Source of the DNA: Aurifilum marmelostoma
Lineage: Eukaryota > Ascomycota > Sordariomycetes > Diaporthales > Cryphonectriaceae
Length of the DNA stretch: 64,000 bases
Assembly (NCBI GenBank): GCA_027559495.1
Contig: JAMXSV010000001.1
Span: forward strand, 248,001 to 312,000
Reading direction: 5' to 3'
Every line of letters begins with the position of its first letter. Position 1 is the stretch's first letter. Made by a program: the position numbers and the translations under genes. Shown in pieces: positions 46,501 through 59,656 of this stretch. Below the pieces are notes generated by a model. It worked only from the letters and a program-made list of their open reading frames with translations, was not told the origin of the DNA and did not search any database.

Positions 46501-49356
46501 CTCTTAAAGTACAATGTGATTTCTGCACCCTGGTCTGCTTCATGCTGAGGCCCTGCTGCTCTCGATCGAGATGACCCGGACGTGTGATGGCTTGAGGGCT
46601 TGGGGCCTTGGTACGGCAGCAACTCGCGGGCCCACCCATCCATCCATCCAATATGGAATCGATCCTTGTCTTGTTTTTGTTCTTCCTCCCTTTTCCTTGT
46701 GAGACTTTGCATCAAGCTTGATTGCGAGCTGATGGTACCATCAGACCTTGTGCACGCCTGCCTCCTGCACGAGGGCTGATCGTCCTTTTCCGCCCCGCTT
46801 TCTCAGGAAAATTTCTACTGTGTTCGATGTTTAAACTTTTTTGCTTTTCTTTCTCCTGTGGGTCGGCACGTCTTGCAGTCAGGATCTTGGGATCACCTCG
46901 TCAGTTCAAGAAAGAAAGAAAAAAAGCCTGATAGAGGCGTCGCTTGAAAGGTACTGGATGCGCTTTGCTTGATACCCGAACATGAATCAGTAGCCCTCTG
47001 CAAGTTATCACGATCTATCGCTTGGCAGAGGGAAAAGCAAGGAAGCAAGATTGGCTCAGGATGTTTTCAGCCACACAGTAACTTGCTTCATGCAGTCATA
47101 CTCTTCTTGCATGTACGGTCTGGACACTGTCGAGAGAGCTTTAATTACCCTCACAGACGAAGAGACGAACCCCCTTAGAGCGCTAAAGACAACGGAAGAC
47201 AGATCAGCCGTTGAGCCTAGTATGTTGGTCCTGTGATGGTGCACGCTTGTGGGCGGGCACTTGTCGTCTTTTCTCGACATTCCCGTTTTCGTTTTTGTTC
47301 CCAATGCTCCATCAAAAGTCTCAGGCGGGGCCCAGAACTACTTACTCCTGCGAAGGATCACTGGTCTACACAGGCAAGACAGGCGACAGGCTGGGGCGCC
47401 CCGCGTTTTCATTGCCGGTTCGCCTGCAGTAGTGACAACACCAAGTCATTTAGTACCTAGGCACGGTTTCGAGTACGGATGGACATTTGAGTCCAGGCCC
47501 AGCCCTCACCGCCGCCTCTTTGCTAGTCTGCTTGCTCGCCCGTGGTTGTAGCTCCACGCGGCCGGGCCAAACAAGGTTCGGCGCCAGCCGCGCCACCGAT
47601 GTCATAGTCAGGGCTGGAAAGAGAGGTTGTCTCCACGGGGAGTCCAGGTCGTCTCTCCCCTAAATAAATGGAGAAACACCAGTGGGCTGGCAAGGTCTGT
47701 TTCAACGCTCGCCTTCGCGGCCTCGCCTTTTACGGCCTCGCGCTCTTTGTCGCCATATTAATCACTGGCACGACTCGGGCCAAATGGATCAAGAAATCCC
47801 TCTCAAACGTTAGACCATGAAACGCTTTCGACGACCTACTAACACTCGACTGTGTGTGCTGATCCTTTAACGTACGCGCCTTCAACCGGGCCCACTCGTG
47901 ACCCATATGTCAAAGAAGGAAGGGGAAAAAAGAAAGAAAGGCGTCAGTCGTCATGGAGGGTCCTTCACGACAATTTCTCTCCGATACCCACGCTGTGCAT
48001 GATGGTAGTAGAACTACTGTACAAACCTTGCCTCAGCTGTCCCCTATAGCTGTCTTTGTATATGCGCGAGCGCACACACACACACATAGGCGACAATATC
48101 GCGCCTCGTCCGTCCTCTCGTCATGCACTTCTAAATGGGCGGCAGGCGGGCAGCCCAGCTCCACTAGCGATTGGACGGCACGGTGTCGCCTCGTCCTGCC
48201 GAGTGTTGATCGCTCAAACGAAAACGGTGGGTACCATTACCGCTGTCCAGGATACCCGTTCAAATGTGTTCTACATTGCATGATGATAGATTGCCCTGGC
48301 TACACTCATGTATGCACTTACCCACGTTCTCAGGGTCTCGTGGGTTTACCTGGAAACTCCTCAACTCGGCAATCAGGCACACGCGCGTGGTATGTATGAT
48401 TCGAGAAGGGTGGGTCCCTGGCAAAAATAAAATTTCGTCCTTTTGGTCACTCTGTCCTTGAATCAGGTCATGATCACAGCGGCTACAGAGCAGGCTACTA
48501 TGTGCGCCACTGTATGCTTGTGCAAAAAGTATAGATATGGAGAAACAGCTCGGGCGTCGTGGACCCCGGACCGCATATGCATACAGGGTACGCTGTTCAA
48601 TATTCTATCACCTCATGCAAAACAAGGGCTAAATGTCGACTTGTTCTGACAGCCTTGTAAATTATGGCCCAATCGTCTCCCAAAGGTGCCCTGGACGAGT
48701 GATACTTAACCAGCCCCCCCACTAAATTACATGGTCCCGCCCCGGGCTTTTATGGCAGTAGTCAGCCTGCTGGCACCTTATTATATACCAATAGATTGGG
48801 CCGCCTGCTTGGTGCATTAATTCATGCAAAGGGAGCCCAATATCTATCGAACCCAGCAGCTAATGCGCCCATTGCCGGGGGGGGGGAGTTGGTTCGAGAT
48901 TGCGAACGAGTCGCAGCATGACGAATTCCATCAGGAGGCTCTAAAACCTACGGATGTCAGTGTGCTTGATGGCTAGAGGTGGTCAGACCTGTTATAACAC
49001 CAAGGGGGAAGCCGGACCACCTACAAGCCCGGTTGGGAATCTTCTTGCGAAAAGCACCGTCAAGATGGGGCCTTGCGTTTTGTCACCGCCTCCGAGCGGC
49101 TAGGATATGTAGTGCTGAGATGATACCTAAGTTAGCCTCTAAGCAGGAAGTGAACGTGGCGGGCCGACCGGAAGAGAGCCCCCCCCCCCCCCCGCCCCAC
49201 CGTGGGAGGGGGGGGGAATGAAGTGATGAAAATAAGCATGTTGGGGACCCCATATTAGACGAGTCTATGGTCAATTATCATTATATTCGGTAAAACCTGT
49301 AGGTAACAGTATGAAACACCATGCAGTTATCATGTCTGTGCCTCATTCTACAGCCG
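43514..49356. other. 5.8-kb intergenic region
   Basis: No supported gene in either direction. It contains A/T and G/C homopolymers (near 44222-44232, 44943-44955, 45544-45570 and 49181-49193), a perfect 12-bp palindrome GTACTATAGTAC at 44609-44620, and a short TA-rich run near 45140. Part of it must hold the promoter of the arrestin-like gene and the 3' end of the transporter gene. Confidence 0.45.
44609..44620. other. Perfect 12-bp palindrome
   Basis: GTACTATAGTAC is identical to its reverse complement. It shares the GTACTA half-site with palindromes at 14756-14771 and 24541-24560. Confidence 0.5.
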
Positions 49357-52300
49357 TCATTCTTGCTTGCCCTTCCCCCCAGCAATATTGCCACCAGCGT
49401 CCCGAGCTCGGCTCCGCTGAGCCTCGGCCACTGTGGCTCTCGAGGTCCATGTGCCTAACCTCATTATACTTTCCAGAGACGAGTGGCTACTACTCTTGTG
49501 CTCGACACGGAAACTAAAGTCGACCGTGCCCACCAGCTCCTTGATCGTTCGCAGCAAGCCGTGAAGCTCTGACAGCACGAGGGTCGAGGCAACCTGGAGC
49601 ACGGCGAACTCCGTATAGCCCTTCTGATCCATATTGCGTGCGTCCAACAGGTTCCATACCTCCGGCTCGTAGGTTCCATCTGGATCTTGACCGCTGATGT
49701 CTCCGCCGTTGTAGTTGTTGGACGTGCCACGGGTCCCAGAGCGTTGGATGCCAAGAGATGGAGCAGATGTCGGCGAAGATGGCGAAGCCGCAGCGTTGTG
49801 TGATCCTGTCTCGACGGGCTCGGTAGGGGTAAAGCTCAGGAGGTGGCGTGTCAACTCGTAGGGTTCGGGCAAGTCCATAAGCGGGGGCAGAGCTTGGCCG
49901 GACACCAGAGCGTTGGATAGCAGCGTGAGCATTGACAGCATCTGCACGTGCACTGGGCTTACGTCGTCGAGGACTTCGCCTAGGACACGCCTCCAGGCCT
50001 TGTCTGATTCTTCGACGGAGTCCTTCGGGGCGTTGGTTAAGATGTAGGACATCAGGGTGAAATAGTTCATCATTCTGGCAGGCAATTGAATGTTAGTGCG
50101 CTCTGAGACCTTGAAATCTGTGGGCAAACAAAAAAGAAAAATGAAGGTCGAGCAAGTCGGCATCGGTCTACAACTTACCGTGTACACCGGTGGATGACAT
50201 CTTGGTATTGCTCGGCCGGAAACTTTCCTCCCAGGCTCGGCTCAAACTTCTGGAAATTTGTGTGCGCCTGAATAGATGGGAGGAGGAGTAGCAGCTTTCC
50301 GTACAACTTCCGTCGGACCTTGAAGAGGCTGTGAGCGGCTGAGCCTGGTATCTCTGTGGAACCAAGGTCTTCTGTCAGGGACGTCCTCATTGTGGTGTAG
50401 ATCACGCTGGAGTAGTTGGCCAGCAGGTAGAGAGTTGCGCTCAAATCCTTGCGGAGCCATGTTCTGTCCGTCAAAGGTCGGGGGAAAACTGTCCAGAAGA
50501 AGGCTACCAAAGCCCCTCCTGCAACAGTTGCGAGGCGATAGGGCGCGAGCTCGTATAACCTGAGGTCAAGGTAGTGGGTCAGTCCACCTGTTCAATTTCC
50601 CAGGAGCTGCTTCATGAGCGTGGAGGGAGGCTGGAAGAGGACGTACGGGTAATAACGTTGTCCGCTGGCTGTTGATGCGGCGATGCCCAGCGCCTGGGTT
50701 TGTAACTCGTACCCTATGATAAGATACTAGAAGTGACAGGTAGTCAGAACAATTGAGTACTTTATGAGAGCTTGAAGCGGATGACGACTGACCTGGGTGA
50801 CGATACAGATCATGACCATCGGGATAAATCGAGGGTATTTGAAGAAGAAATAATACTCTATAAAAGTGAAGAGCCACAGGAAAACAAGGACGCCGGGGAA
50901 TCTGGCATCGACGATATACCAGATGATATAACAATTGATCATCGCAAGAGCTGTGCCTCCGATCCTGCAAAAGAAGCCGAATATTGACTGTCCGGAAGCT
51001 GTTGATAATTATGGTGAGATCAGTATTCAGTTCGTGACTACAACTCCCGCCACGAGGAAAGATCATCGTGCTCACTTTGTGTCATGCCGATTGCGATGAT
51101 GATCAAAGCCCAGACGACCCTCTGCTCGATAAAGAAGACTTGGGAACTCTCCAGAAATGCGGCAATACCAACTGTCTGTTGAAGTGTTAGATGAACCAAA
51201 ACATATATGTCTTCTCGGTCGAGAAAAGAAGAGACGCGCCAGGGTCCCATGCCTGGGCAGGTCGTGCGTTGGGCGCTGAAGGGCGCCGACTTGAAGGCAT
51301 ATTTTCGCCATGGAGACACCATAGAAAGGGAAAGTTTTCCTCTGAACTTACCATAGTCGCAATGGCAACTCGTAGGCCAAAAATGGACTCTGCGGAGCCA
51401 AAGAAGTTGGAAAAGTTTCTCAAGGCATTTCCGACTCTTTCCAATTTGTTAGTAGGAGGTAGATGCTCGAGGTCCTTTTTGTGCAGCCACGCTTCGCCGA
51501 CGAAAACCACATTGCCGCCTCGTTCCAAGATGTCGGGCGAATCCTCGCCTGAGGAGTCGTCTTCTTGGAAGACACTGACAGCCCATTTCCTCAAACGGTG
51601 CAGGCTTGGGGCGATGAAGTGCTTCCTAGTAATCGACCCGTCGCGGTGTTTTTCTTCGGCGAACGAAACAAAATCCATGACAGCCTCACCGGTGGCTTGC
51701 ATCTGTTGATTCGACAATGCGATTAGCTGATGAGTGCCTCATGTGACAAGGCAAACAACCGCCACGACTCACCAGCTTCTCGAGATAGAGAACAACGAAG
51801 AGTTGGATCTGGTCATTTTGTCGCCTTTCGAAGCGCTGCGTGCTGTCTGTGTACCAGTTCTCCAGTCTGCCGTCTCGCAAGAGGCCTTTGTCCTTGGCCC
51901 AGACCCGGAGGATCTCGCCTCGACGAGAGTTGAAGAGATCCAATTTTTGCTGGACAACCTTGGAGTATCCAACCTCTCCTGGTTGAAGGTCAGCCCCCGA
52001 CTCCTCCACATCGACATCACCTCCGGCCTCGGCACGTGACTTTCTTTTATTCTCTGCCTTCTTCTGCTCTTTTGGCTGGGGCGAAAACTTCATCAGGATA
52101 GCAGCATGGTCGATACCCTCCAGGAGAGCCGCGGATAGGATCTCAAAGGGCTCATGAAGCTGCTGCATGATGTCGTTCCAGATTCTCTGCGAGTCCTCCT
52201 TGTCCACAGTGTTGCTGATGAAACCGCCGATATATTGTGCCTCGTCGCTGACTCCTTCACCGCCATCCCAGCCTCTTTCCCTTCCGACTTTCTACGGGAG

Positions 52301-53736
52301 AATGATTAGCAGGTATTCTGGACAATTGCATTTGCATAGGGAGGAGACGACAAACTTGGAAGATGTCCATAATGACGCCGATCCCAGTCATGGGGATCAT
52401 GAACCCACGCATAAGGTCGTACAGGTGACCGAAATCCTTTGGGGTCAGATAGCCAATAGCGACATCTCGCTTGGCAAATTTGAGATCGGCATAAATTTTG
52501 CCCATCAACTCCCTTGAGGCAGTCAAGACACCTCTGAGGGCCATCGCCGTCTTCTGCTCTTCTGTCAACGGTAGCCCCGTGTCCTTCTTGCCAGATACCT
52601 TCTCATCCGACGGCTGACCGGTCGAGGTTTCGGTGACCTCGATAGTGAACATGTCAGCTTTTTCCAAACCCTGAAGGTACTCTTTTTCCAGCATAATGGC
52701 CTTCTTGAAAAGCCCTAGCACGCCGCTCATCTGTTTGACGACTAATTGCCTCGTGGAGATAGGGAAGATGAACAGAGAGCAGCCTGTTCCGACGGCCAGC
52801 CCTGCATTGAAGCAGTTAGAATTACACTGTTGAGAACGAGTGCACGGGCTCTTGATCAGTGTCTCTTGGGGTATTGTACATACCTATTAGCATTGCGATG
52901 AGAATCTGTTTGATGAAAGCCTCGGCAGTCTTTACTGTGGGGAATTCAGGCCCAAAAGTGCTCGCGATGTTGATGAAGATGCTATAGATGATGACTGGCA
53001 GGTTGAAGGCAGGAAATTTGGCCCTGAAGACGTTGACGGCCCAGATATTGAAGAACAGCCAGACACCACACACGGCACTCTGGCTTGAGTTGTACGGAGC
53101 CCGGCCATGCGTCTCGATATACTGCTCCATCTCGAGCAGGTTGGAGGTGTGAAGCCGTGCCTGAACTGAGGACCAAGTCATCAGCATTGCCATGCCCGCT
53201 CCGGCTGACATGGACAGCAAGTTCAACACCATGTTCTGTAGGAACTTTCCACGAGGAAGAGGTGCAGTGGACAAGACTGAAATCACGGCGGAAAGGTAGC
53301 CCTAAATCTCCACCTCCGTTAGTCGTTCAGATGAAGAGTTGAGGGAGAGAGTCTGGCAGGAAATCGGACACACCAGGGTGGTCAGAATATGTCTGACTGC
53401 AGCGGCTTGGTACATTGCAATGCATATGACGGGTGCCACGGAGCCTTTGAACATGCTCATCAGGAGGATCGGGTTGAGGCCTAGTCGCTGCACTGTCCTC
53501 TCGAAGAAAGAAGGTCCAGCGGTGGACTTTGCAGCGGCGCCGTCACCCTGGCCACCCTCGTCACCATTCTCTACCCCGTCCTCTAGCACGAAGGTCGCCG
53601 CAGGAGTAGTGAGACCCGGTGCATCCGATGAAGGCGACGACGAGGAGGCATACAAATCCTCCTGAGAGCTGCTGTGTCTGCTCTGAGTATCGCCAGCGCC
53701 CGTGGCGGGGGCCGGCGCCGACGCCGACGCTGGCAT
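49357..53736 (-). CDS. ER-type 6TM transporter, aromatic acid exporter family with DUF2421
   Basis: Ten exons join in phase: 53736-53374, 53301-52884, 52801-52356, 52291-51773, 51702-51352, 51175-51076, 50998-50793, 50726-50647, 50559-50179 and 50074-49357. They give about 1,193 residues. The first hydrophobic block (from NPILLMSMFKGSVAPVICIA to GLAVGTGCSLFIFPISTRQ) is the 'putative ER transporter, 6TM, N-terminal' domain. A long soluble middle region follows, then a second FUSC-like membrane block (VVWALIIIAIGMT; CYIIWYIVDARFPGVLVFLW) and a C-terminal DUF2421 region with the WLRKDLSATLYLLANYSSV segment. Architecture and order match the fungal Bre4-like/ArAE family. The substrate is unknown. 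The start is uncertain: the frame is open upstream to about 53868, where a CAG acceptor could add an exon. Confidence 0.85.
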
Positions 53737-55751
53737 GGCAGATGCGTGCCGGGCCCAAGCCGGCTCGTGAAGTCTGGGCCGAGGAAGTTTGAACGAAGCG
53801 GGACCGGCAAAGGGTAGTGACGGTGAGGCAGGAGCGAGGACGCCTTCAACAGGAGTCAAACGGTGTATGCTGTGACGACATCAGGGTTATCTCTGGTTAG
53901 GAGGAAGCAGCGCTCGTGGCGAGAAGGCTTTAGACGAACTAACAAATAGCTTATACCCTAGGGCGTTTGGCTTGATGGCGTGTGAGGCGCTTTTCTCGAG
54001 CGTGAATGTGTGTATATGTATGTGTTGGTGCTTGAAGCTTGTAATGTCAGCCTCTCCACCGCGCCAGTACCCATAAAGTGGTCTCAATAGACGCTATCAA
54101 GGCTCATGTTCTCATGTAGCATTCATGAGGAGCCTCAAATGTCATGAAAAGGAATTCAAAGACGGAATCTAGACGGCGAGCATTTTTCGTTTTTTTCTTT
54201 TTTTCCAATCATGACGATCGATGAATGTGCTCGCTCTGTGGTGGACCGTGCTGCTTATTTGCAGGTCCCTACGTAATGGCTGCAAGGTACTGCGTAATAA
54301 ACAGTAATTACAGCATTACTACGGGTGGAACGCCTTTCGCTGCTGATCCCTGTTGCGGCCCCCCAAGAAGAGCCATAGAGTTCATTGGGGTGGATGAACT
54401 GGCTGAGGGGAGCGGGACCGGGGGCGGGACCGCTATAACAACACGCTGTGAAGGAGGTGATGCCCACTGCTAGCCGCTAAATCTTGGGATGCCTAGGGAA
54501 GCAGTGGCAGCAACCAGCGCGTGGCTTGTCATCTCCTGCCTGGAGACGTAGATATGTATTACAGTACTTTCCTCAACCAAACCTGTTGCACAAAACGCAG
54601 AGAGGAACAATTGCTTAATGCTGGGTCATGGGTAGAATGACTGCCAACAATAGGGCCCAATGAGATCTGCGGCATGATTACTCGATAAGCTTGTTTTGGA
54701 TGAAGGCTTAAAGTGTCGAGCTGGGTGAGGGAAGACTGGCATTTGGATCAAACTGCTCCATGTGCATCCTTTATTGGTGGCTATTGATTAGACTTTTTGG
54801 CTAACATTAAAGCCCTGGTTGATGCAGACGTCGTTGTTCGGACCCCTAATATGGAGTTTCGCAATGCCATCATCTGGACGGGTATGTGGTTACGACAGTC
54901 TACTTTTTTAACGTGCCATGGCATGTCTAAATGAGGTGCGTAGATGGTTGAGGGGAGGGGGGGTTGGGGGGTGGGAACGAATGTGTTGCAAAGCAGCCGC
55001 AGTCGTAAATCGCATCCTCCGTAGTGACCATATTTTTCCTACTGCGGCACAGGGCTCTAGGGCAATGTCTACAGCTGCTATCGCACCTGCCATCTCAGAT
55101 AACGGGGATGCCTCGGGAAACTCCCTGCCAACACCAACTTCGAGTCTGCCGGTCGTATATTATGTGATCATCAACCGAGTATTTGCTTTTCGAGCGGTGC
55201 GTTTCCTCTCTGGCCTCCAACATCGAGGTCTTCCTCTACGATTCTCCTTCTTGATCCAGAAACCACTTGGCTACAGGGTCTCCACTCGTTCAAGATGAAA
55301 ACAGACAGAGCTCGAAGTTCCAAGGCAGTTGGTCTTGCCCCGGATCTCGGCACTTTGCACGAGGCCCGAACCCACTCCAAAAAGCCAAGGCGCGTGGTTC
55401 TGCCATTGTCCGAAGGCGGTGGTTTTATCAGTGATCGGATCACGCACAGTCCTTCGTCGTCCTCTTGTCACCCGATCGATAACCGATAGCGATGTTCAGA
55501 TTTTCCTTCTTGGGCCCCCTCCAAAGTTCAATCTTCAGACCCGAAAGAGAATGTTTTCCAATTGAAGATCAGTCGAGACGGTCATCTTGTGCAACTGTCA
55601 GTCCTGCCGTACGGCGTCAGTTCGCTGAATAACCGCGCAAAGCCCGAGCGGAGCATCCGAACTTCCGGCTGATCGTCCGGTACCGTTGCATTACTTACAC
55701 ACACACAGGGCTCCGACGTTACACTGAGACCCAGGCGCGTGGTCTGCAGGC
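53737..55751. other. Intergenic between divergent transporter and methyltransferase genes
   Basis: The left end is probably the promoter, and possibly a short first exon, of the transporter gene. Otherwise only short meaningless frames are present, with a G-rich run near 54954-54977. No repeat or RNA gene was recognised. Confidence 0.45.
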
Positions 55752-57017
55752 ATGGACGGAGGCCCGGCAAGAAGTGACGCTGGCAGCGATGACCAGTGGA
55801 ACGCTGTGACCAACGTCCCTGCGACTCTGGACGTGTCTGACGGTTCTGGGGTAAGGCACACAAAGGCTAACTGTCCTCTCTGGCGTCGCTAAACGATTCT
55901 AGGCTGAGGATCATGACTCTGCGCTGGGTTTCTCCCTGAGGTACGACTTTGTGCAATCCCTTGCTGCTCTCTCCTGATGGAGGGGCCTCCGCTGCTTAGG
56001 CTCAGGGGCCTCGAGGCTGACCCCACCACCCGATAAAGTGACTCCACGACCTCATTGAGGACAAGCATTCACAACTTCATCCTTGAGAATGGCCGCACAT
56101 ACCACTCATACCGTCCCGGCAGTAAGTATCTGTATTTCGCCGTGGAAGAGCAGACGGATTGAACGCTGACCATCTGTTCAGAGTACATGCTGCCCAATGA
56201 TGACGCCGAGCAGGACCGCCTCGACCTCCAGCACCACTCCTTCAAGGTATACCTAGACGGAAGGCTGTATATTGCACCGCTGGTGTACCCACGGCGGGTT
56301 CTCGACATAGGCACGGGCACGGGCATCTGGGCCATCGAGTTTGCCCAGCAGCACCCAGACGCGACCGTGATCGGGACAGACCTGTCGCCCATCCAGCCCG
56401 ATCTGGTCCCTCGCAATCTCAGGTTCGAGATTGGCGACGCAGAGGAGGCCGATTGGGGCTTCGACCTGCCCTTCGACTATATCCACGCCCGCGCAATGGT
56501 GACGTGCTTCAAGGACCCCAAGTCCGTCCTCCAGCGCATCTTTGACAACCTCGCTCCCGGCGGCTACTTCGAGCTGCAGGATCCGTGTCTACCGATGCAG
56601 TGCGACGATGGCTCCTGGGACGGCACCGCCCTGGCCGAGTGGAACAGGCTGCTGTACGATGGCATGCTGAGGACCGGCAAGGACCTGAGGGATAATCTCA
56701 ACTGGGCAAACTACATGCGCAATATCGGGTTCGAGGCCGTGGTGGAGAGGACGGGGGCTGTGGCATTCAACCCGTGGCCCAAGGGCAAGAAGAACAAGCT
56801 TCTGGCTGCGATGAGCGGACAGAATCTCCTAGAGGGCGTTAAGAGCATGTCTTTGGCCATCTTCACGAGGGTTCTGGGGATGGATGCGGACACGGTCTCG
56901 GACTTTCTGGATGATGTGAAGAAGGACCTTACAGACCCCAAGATCCACGCGTATTCGCAGGTATATTTTGCATACGGAAGGAAGCCTTTATCGACCGGGT
57001 CTTCAGTTAGGGAGTAG
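55752..57017 (+). CDS. LaeA-like SAM-dependent methyltransferase
   Basis: Exons 55752-55850, 55903-55940, 56039-56121 and 56182-57017 give 351 residues. The N-terminal acidic region leads into SDSTTSLRTSI and ENGRTYHSYRPGKYMLPNDD, the signature leader of fungal TAM/LaeA-like methyltransferases. Then comes EQDRLDLQHH. SAM motif I is VLDIGTGTGIWAIEFA near residues 113-128, followed by GTDLSPIQP and a later LAPGGYFELQD strand. The third-exon acceptor AAAG|TGAC was chosen because it alone gives the conserved STTSLR segment in phase. Members include the global secondary-metabolism regulator LaeA, but most are cluster or orphan enzymes; the methyl acceptor here is unknown. Nearby oxidoreductase remnants are compatible with a metabolic cluster. 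Confidence 0.85.
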
Positions 57018-58057
57018 GGGAAGGCATCGAAGGAAACCTGAAAGGGCATGTCACGTTCTTCTTGGCATGACAGACAAACGACCTGCCGAAGCCCGCCCTA
57101 GTCGCCACCCTCATCTTGTCAGAAGACTACGGCCATGTGGTTGTAGGAGATTATATATGCTATGTCGCTGGCTAGCGGCTACCGATACAATAGCCATGCA
57201 CGCCTGTGCCTCGGCGGGCGTCAATTTCTCCGAAAAGCCGTGTGAATCTCGGCCCCGACTTATATGGTAGACTGTATTAAAAACATAGCCACAAGAGTTG
57301 AAATTACAGGACTGAAGACAAGGTTCTGATCCCACGGAACCCAAGCGACAAGGCCATTTCGAGAAACAGGGCCCATTATATGCCCCAATCAGCCTAGCAG
57401 ACTTCGGAATCCCACCCGAAAATGAACACCATGAGTGCCAGGGGACCCGCCACAAGTTCAGCGGAGCCACCACCAGCGTTTCTCACCCCGGCTGGGTTTC
57501 GAAACGAAACTACACATATGTACCATACTATGGTGGTACTTGTATGTATCATGACTTTGGAAAAGGGGGAGGGGGTGCTACACCATCATCCAGCCCACGC
57601 GAGCCGGAGTTTTTTTTCGAGTCTCCAAGTAATTAATGCGCTGCCCACCTTAGGCGCGCAGGAGTTGACGCCGTGAGGGGAACGACCGGTTAAAATGAGC
57701 TGAACCAGACAGGCATTGCAGTAAAACATCCAGAACAGGACTCGCCCCCGTTCAAGCGAGCGGGCATGGCATTGGAGGGACCATCGTGGGTTTCGAAATA
57801 TATTGGCTTGGCTCGCAGGGCAATCCTGCTCCCGCATTCATTGCCTTGCCATCTTCCCCTCATAAATCCTTGTGGTTTGTGTTTTTGACAAGTTTTGTTT
57901 CGACTCGTTAGACCTTTTCGTCGTTCGTTTCTTCCACGCTCTCTTTCTGCCCTTCTCTTCTTGCTTCACTCTTTTGCGTGCATCTGCACAGGGCTCCTTT
58001 ATTTCTAGTATACAACAGTCTTCCAGGTGGAGCAAGCCCTTCACCTTTTTCAAAGCA
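57018..58057. other. Intergenic, promoter side of GH10 xylanase
   Basis: No gene. A GGCTAG at 57170-57175 fits the GGCTAR site described for the xylanase regulator XlnR, but a single match about 890 bp upstream is weak. The inverted repeat ACCATA/TATGGT lies at 57522-57534. A CT-rich leader (57880-57970) precedes the ATG. Confidence 0.4.
57522..57534. other. 6-bp inverted repeat
   Basis: ACCATA, one C, then TATGGT form a perfect inverted repeat about 525 bp upstream of the GH10 start. Confidence 0.35.
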
Positions 58058-59656
58058 ATGCGGTCGACTTCCAACCTTGCCATCCTGGCGCTGGCCGCCG
58101 GTGCCAATGCCCAGCTGAACAAACTCGCTGTGGCTGCCGGAAAGAAGTATGCAATCTTTCTACCTCTGCATTTTGCATTCATATGATCATCAGCTTCGCA
58201 TGGCTAATTAGACATTGACGACAAGGTACTTTGGCTCTGCGACCGACAACGGCGAGCTCGACGACGCGGCATACGTAGCCATTCTGAGCGATGCCGATGA
58301 GTTTGGCCAGATCACGCCCGGCAACACCCAAAAATGGCAATACACCGAGCCTGAGGAGGGCACATTCAGCTACACTGAGGGTGATGTGATTGTCGACTTT
58401 GCTCAGAACAACAGCCAGATCATGCGTTGCCACAATCTGGTCTGGTATGAGCAGCTCCCCTCTTGGAGTATGTGGCCCTGGATCTGATACAGTGAATATG
58501 AACAATTAGTTCATGCTGCTAACCATTTCCTTTCTTCTTGTTCTTCTATCTAGTCTCATCCGACTCTTGGACCAATGACACTCTGACGTCTGCCATGACC
58601 ACTCACATCACCAATGAAGTCACTCACTGTTAGTAACAGCAGCCTTCTCTCTCAACCTTTTTCAACCCCTGCTCTACCTTTTGACTTCGTCTTGGGGACT
58701 GTTATTAATACAAAGTGAGTTCAGACAAGGGTGAATGCTACGCATGGGATGTAGTGAATGAGGCCCTCAGTGACAGTGGTGGTTACCGTGACAACATCTT
58801 CTACGAGACGATTGGAGAGTACTATATCCCAATCGCCTTCTCGACTGCTGCGGCTGCCGACCCCGACGCCAAGCTCTACTACAACGACTACTCGATCGAG
58901 TTCACCGGCACCAAGCTGACCGAGGCCCTTGCCATCGTGGACTTGATCCAGGGTGCCGGCGTGCAGATCGACGGCGTGGGTCTCCAGGGCCATTTCATCG
59001 TCGGAGAAGTTGGCAGCGCGGATTCCCTGGCCGCCGTCATGAACCAGTTCACGGCCAAGGGCGTCGAGGTCGCCTACACCGAGGTTGACGTGCGCCACCT
59101 GAGCGTGCCAGCCAACGGATCGCAGATTGAGCAGCAGGCTGTCGACTACGCCGCCATCGTCAGCGCCTGTCTGCAGGTCGATGACTGCGTTGGCATCACC
59201 GTCTGGGACTTTGATGACGCCTACTCCTGGATTCCTTCTACCTTTAGCGGTGAGGGTGAGGCTTGTCTGTACGACGAGAACCTGTCCAAGAAGCCTGCCT
59301 GGACGTCGGTGTCCTCGGTGCTCGCCGCTGCTGCCACGGGTAGCGCTTCTGCGGCTACCACCACTGCTGATACCGCCGTGGCGGCTGCTACCACCAGCGC
59401 CGCTGCTTCTTCTGTTGCCTCGGCCACTGGCGGCGCTGCTTCTTCTTCTTCTGCTGCTCCTGCATCGTCTGTTAGCGCTTCTAGCTCTGTTGTTCAGTCC
59501 TCGGCTGCTGCAGCTGTTCAGTCCGCCAGCTCTGCCGTGGAGCCTTCCTCTGCCCCCTCCAGTGCTTCTGCGGCTGGTGCTCTTACTACATCGTCAGCAG
59601 CAGCGGGTACCTGCTTCAAGAGGACCAAGACTGTCTACGTTACTGCGTCTGCTTAA
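58058..59656 (+). CDS. Secreted GH10 endo-1,4-beta-xylanase with Ser/Ala-rich tail
   Basis: Exons 58058-58146, 58226-58467, 58554-58628 and 58725-59656 give 445 residues. The signal peptide ends near residue 18 (ALAAGANAQ). GH10 landmarks are NTQKWQYTEPEEGTFSY, RCHNLVW, CYAWDVVNEAL with acid/base Glu148, GVGLQGHF, YTEVDVR with nucleophile Glu255, and a WDFDDAYSWIPSTF segment near the C-terminus of the barrel. The histidine usual after LVW in GH10 enzymes is Tyr104 here. From about residue 335 a 110-residue Ser/Ala/Thr tail, probably O-glycosylated, ends in CFKRTKTVYVTASA; no cellulose-binding module is present. The exon 4 acceptor (TTCAG at 58720-58724) restores the conserved HYKGECYAWD. It should cleave xylan in plant cell walls. 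Confidence 0.9.

Noticed and set aside
48885..48915. GGTTCGAGATTGCGAAC as a possible tRNA TpsiC arm
   Set aside because: No matching acceptor, D-arm or anticodon arm can be placed around it.
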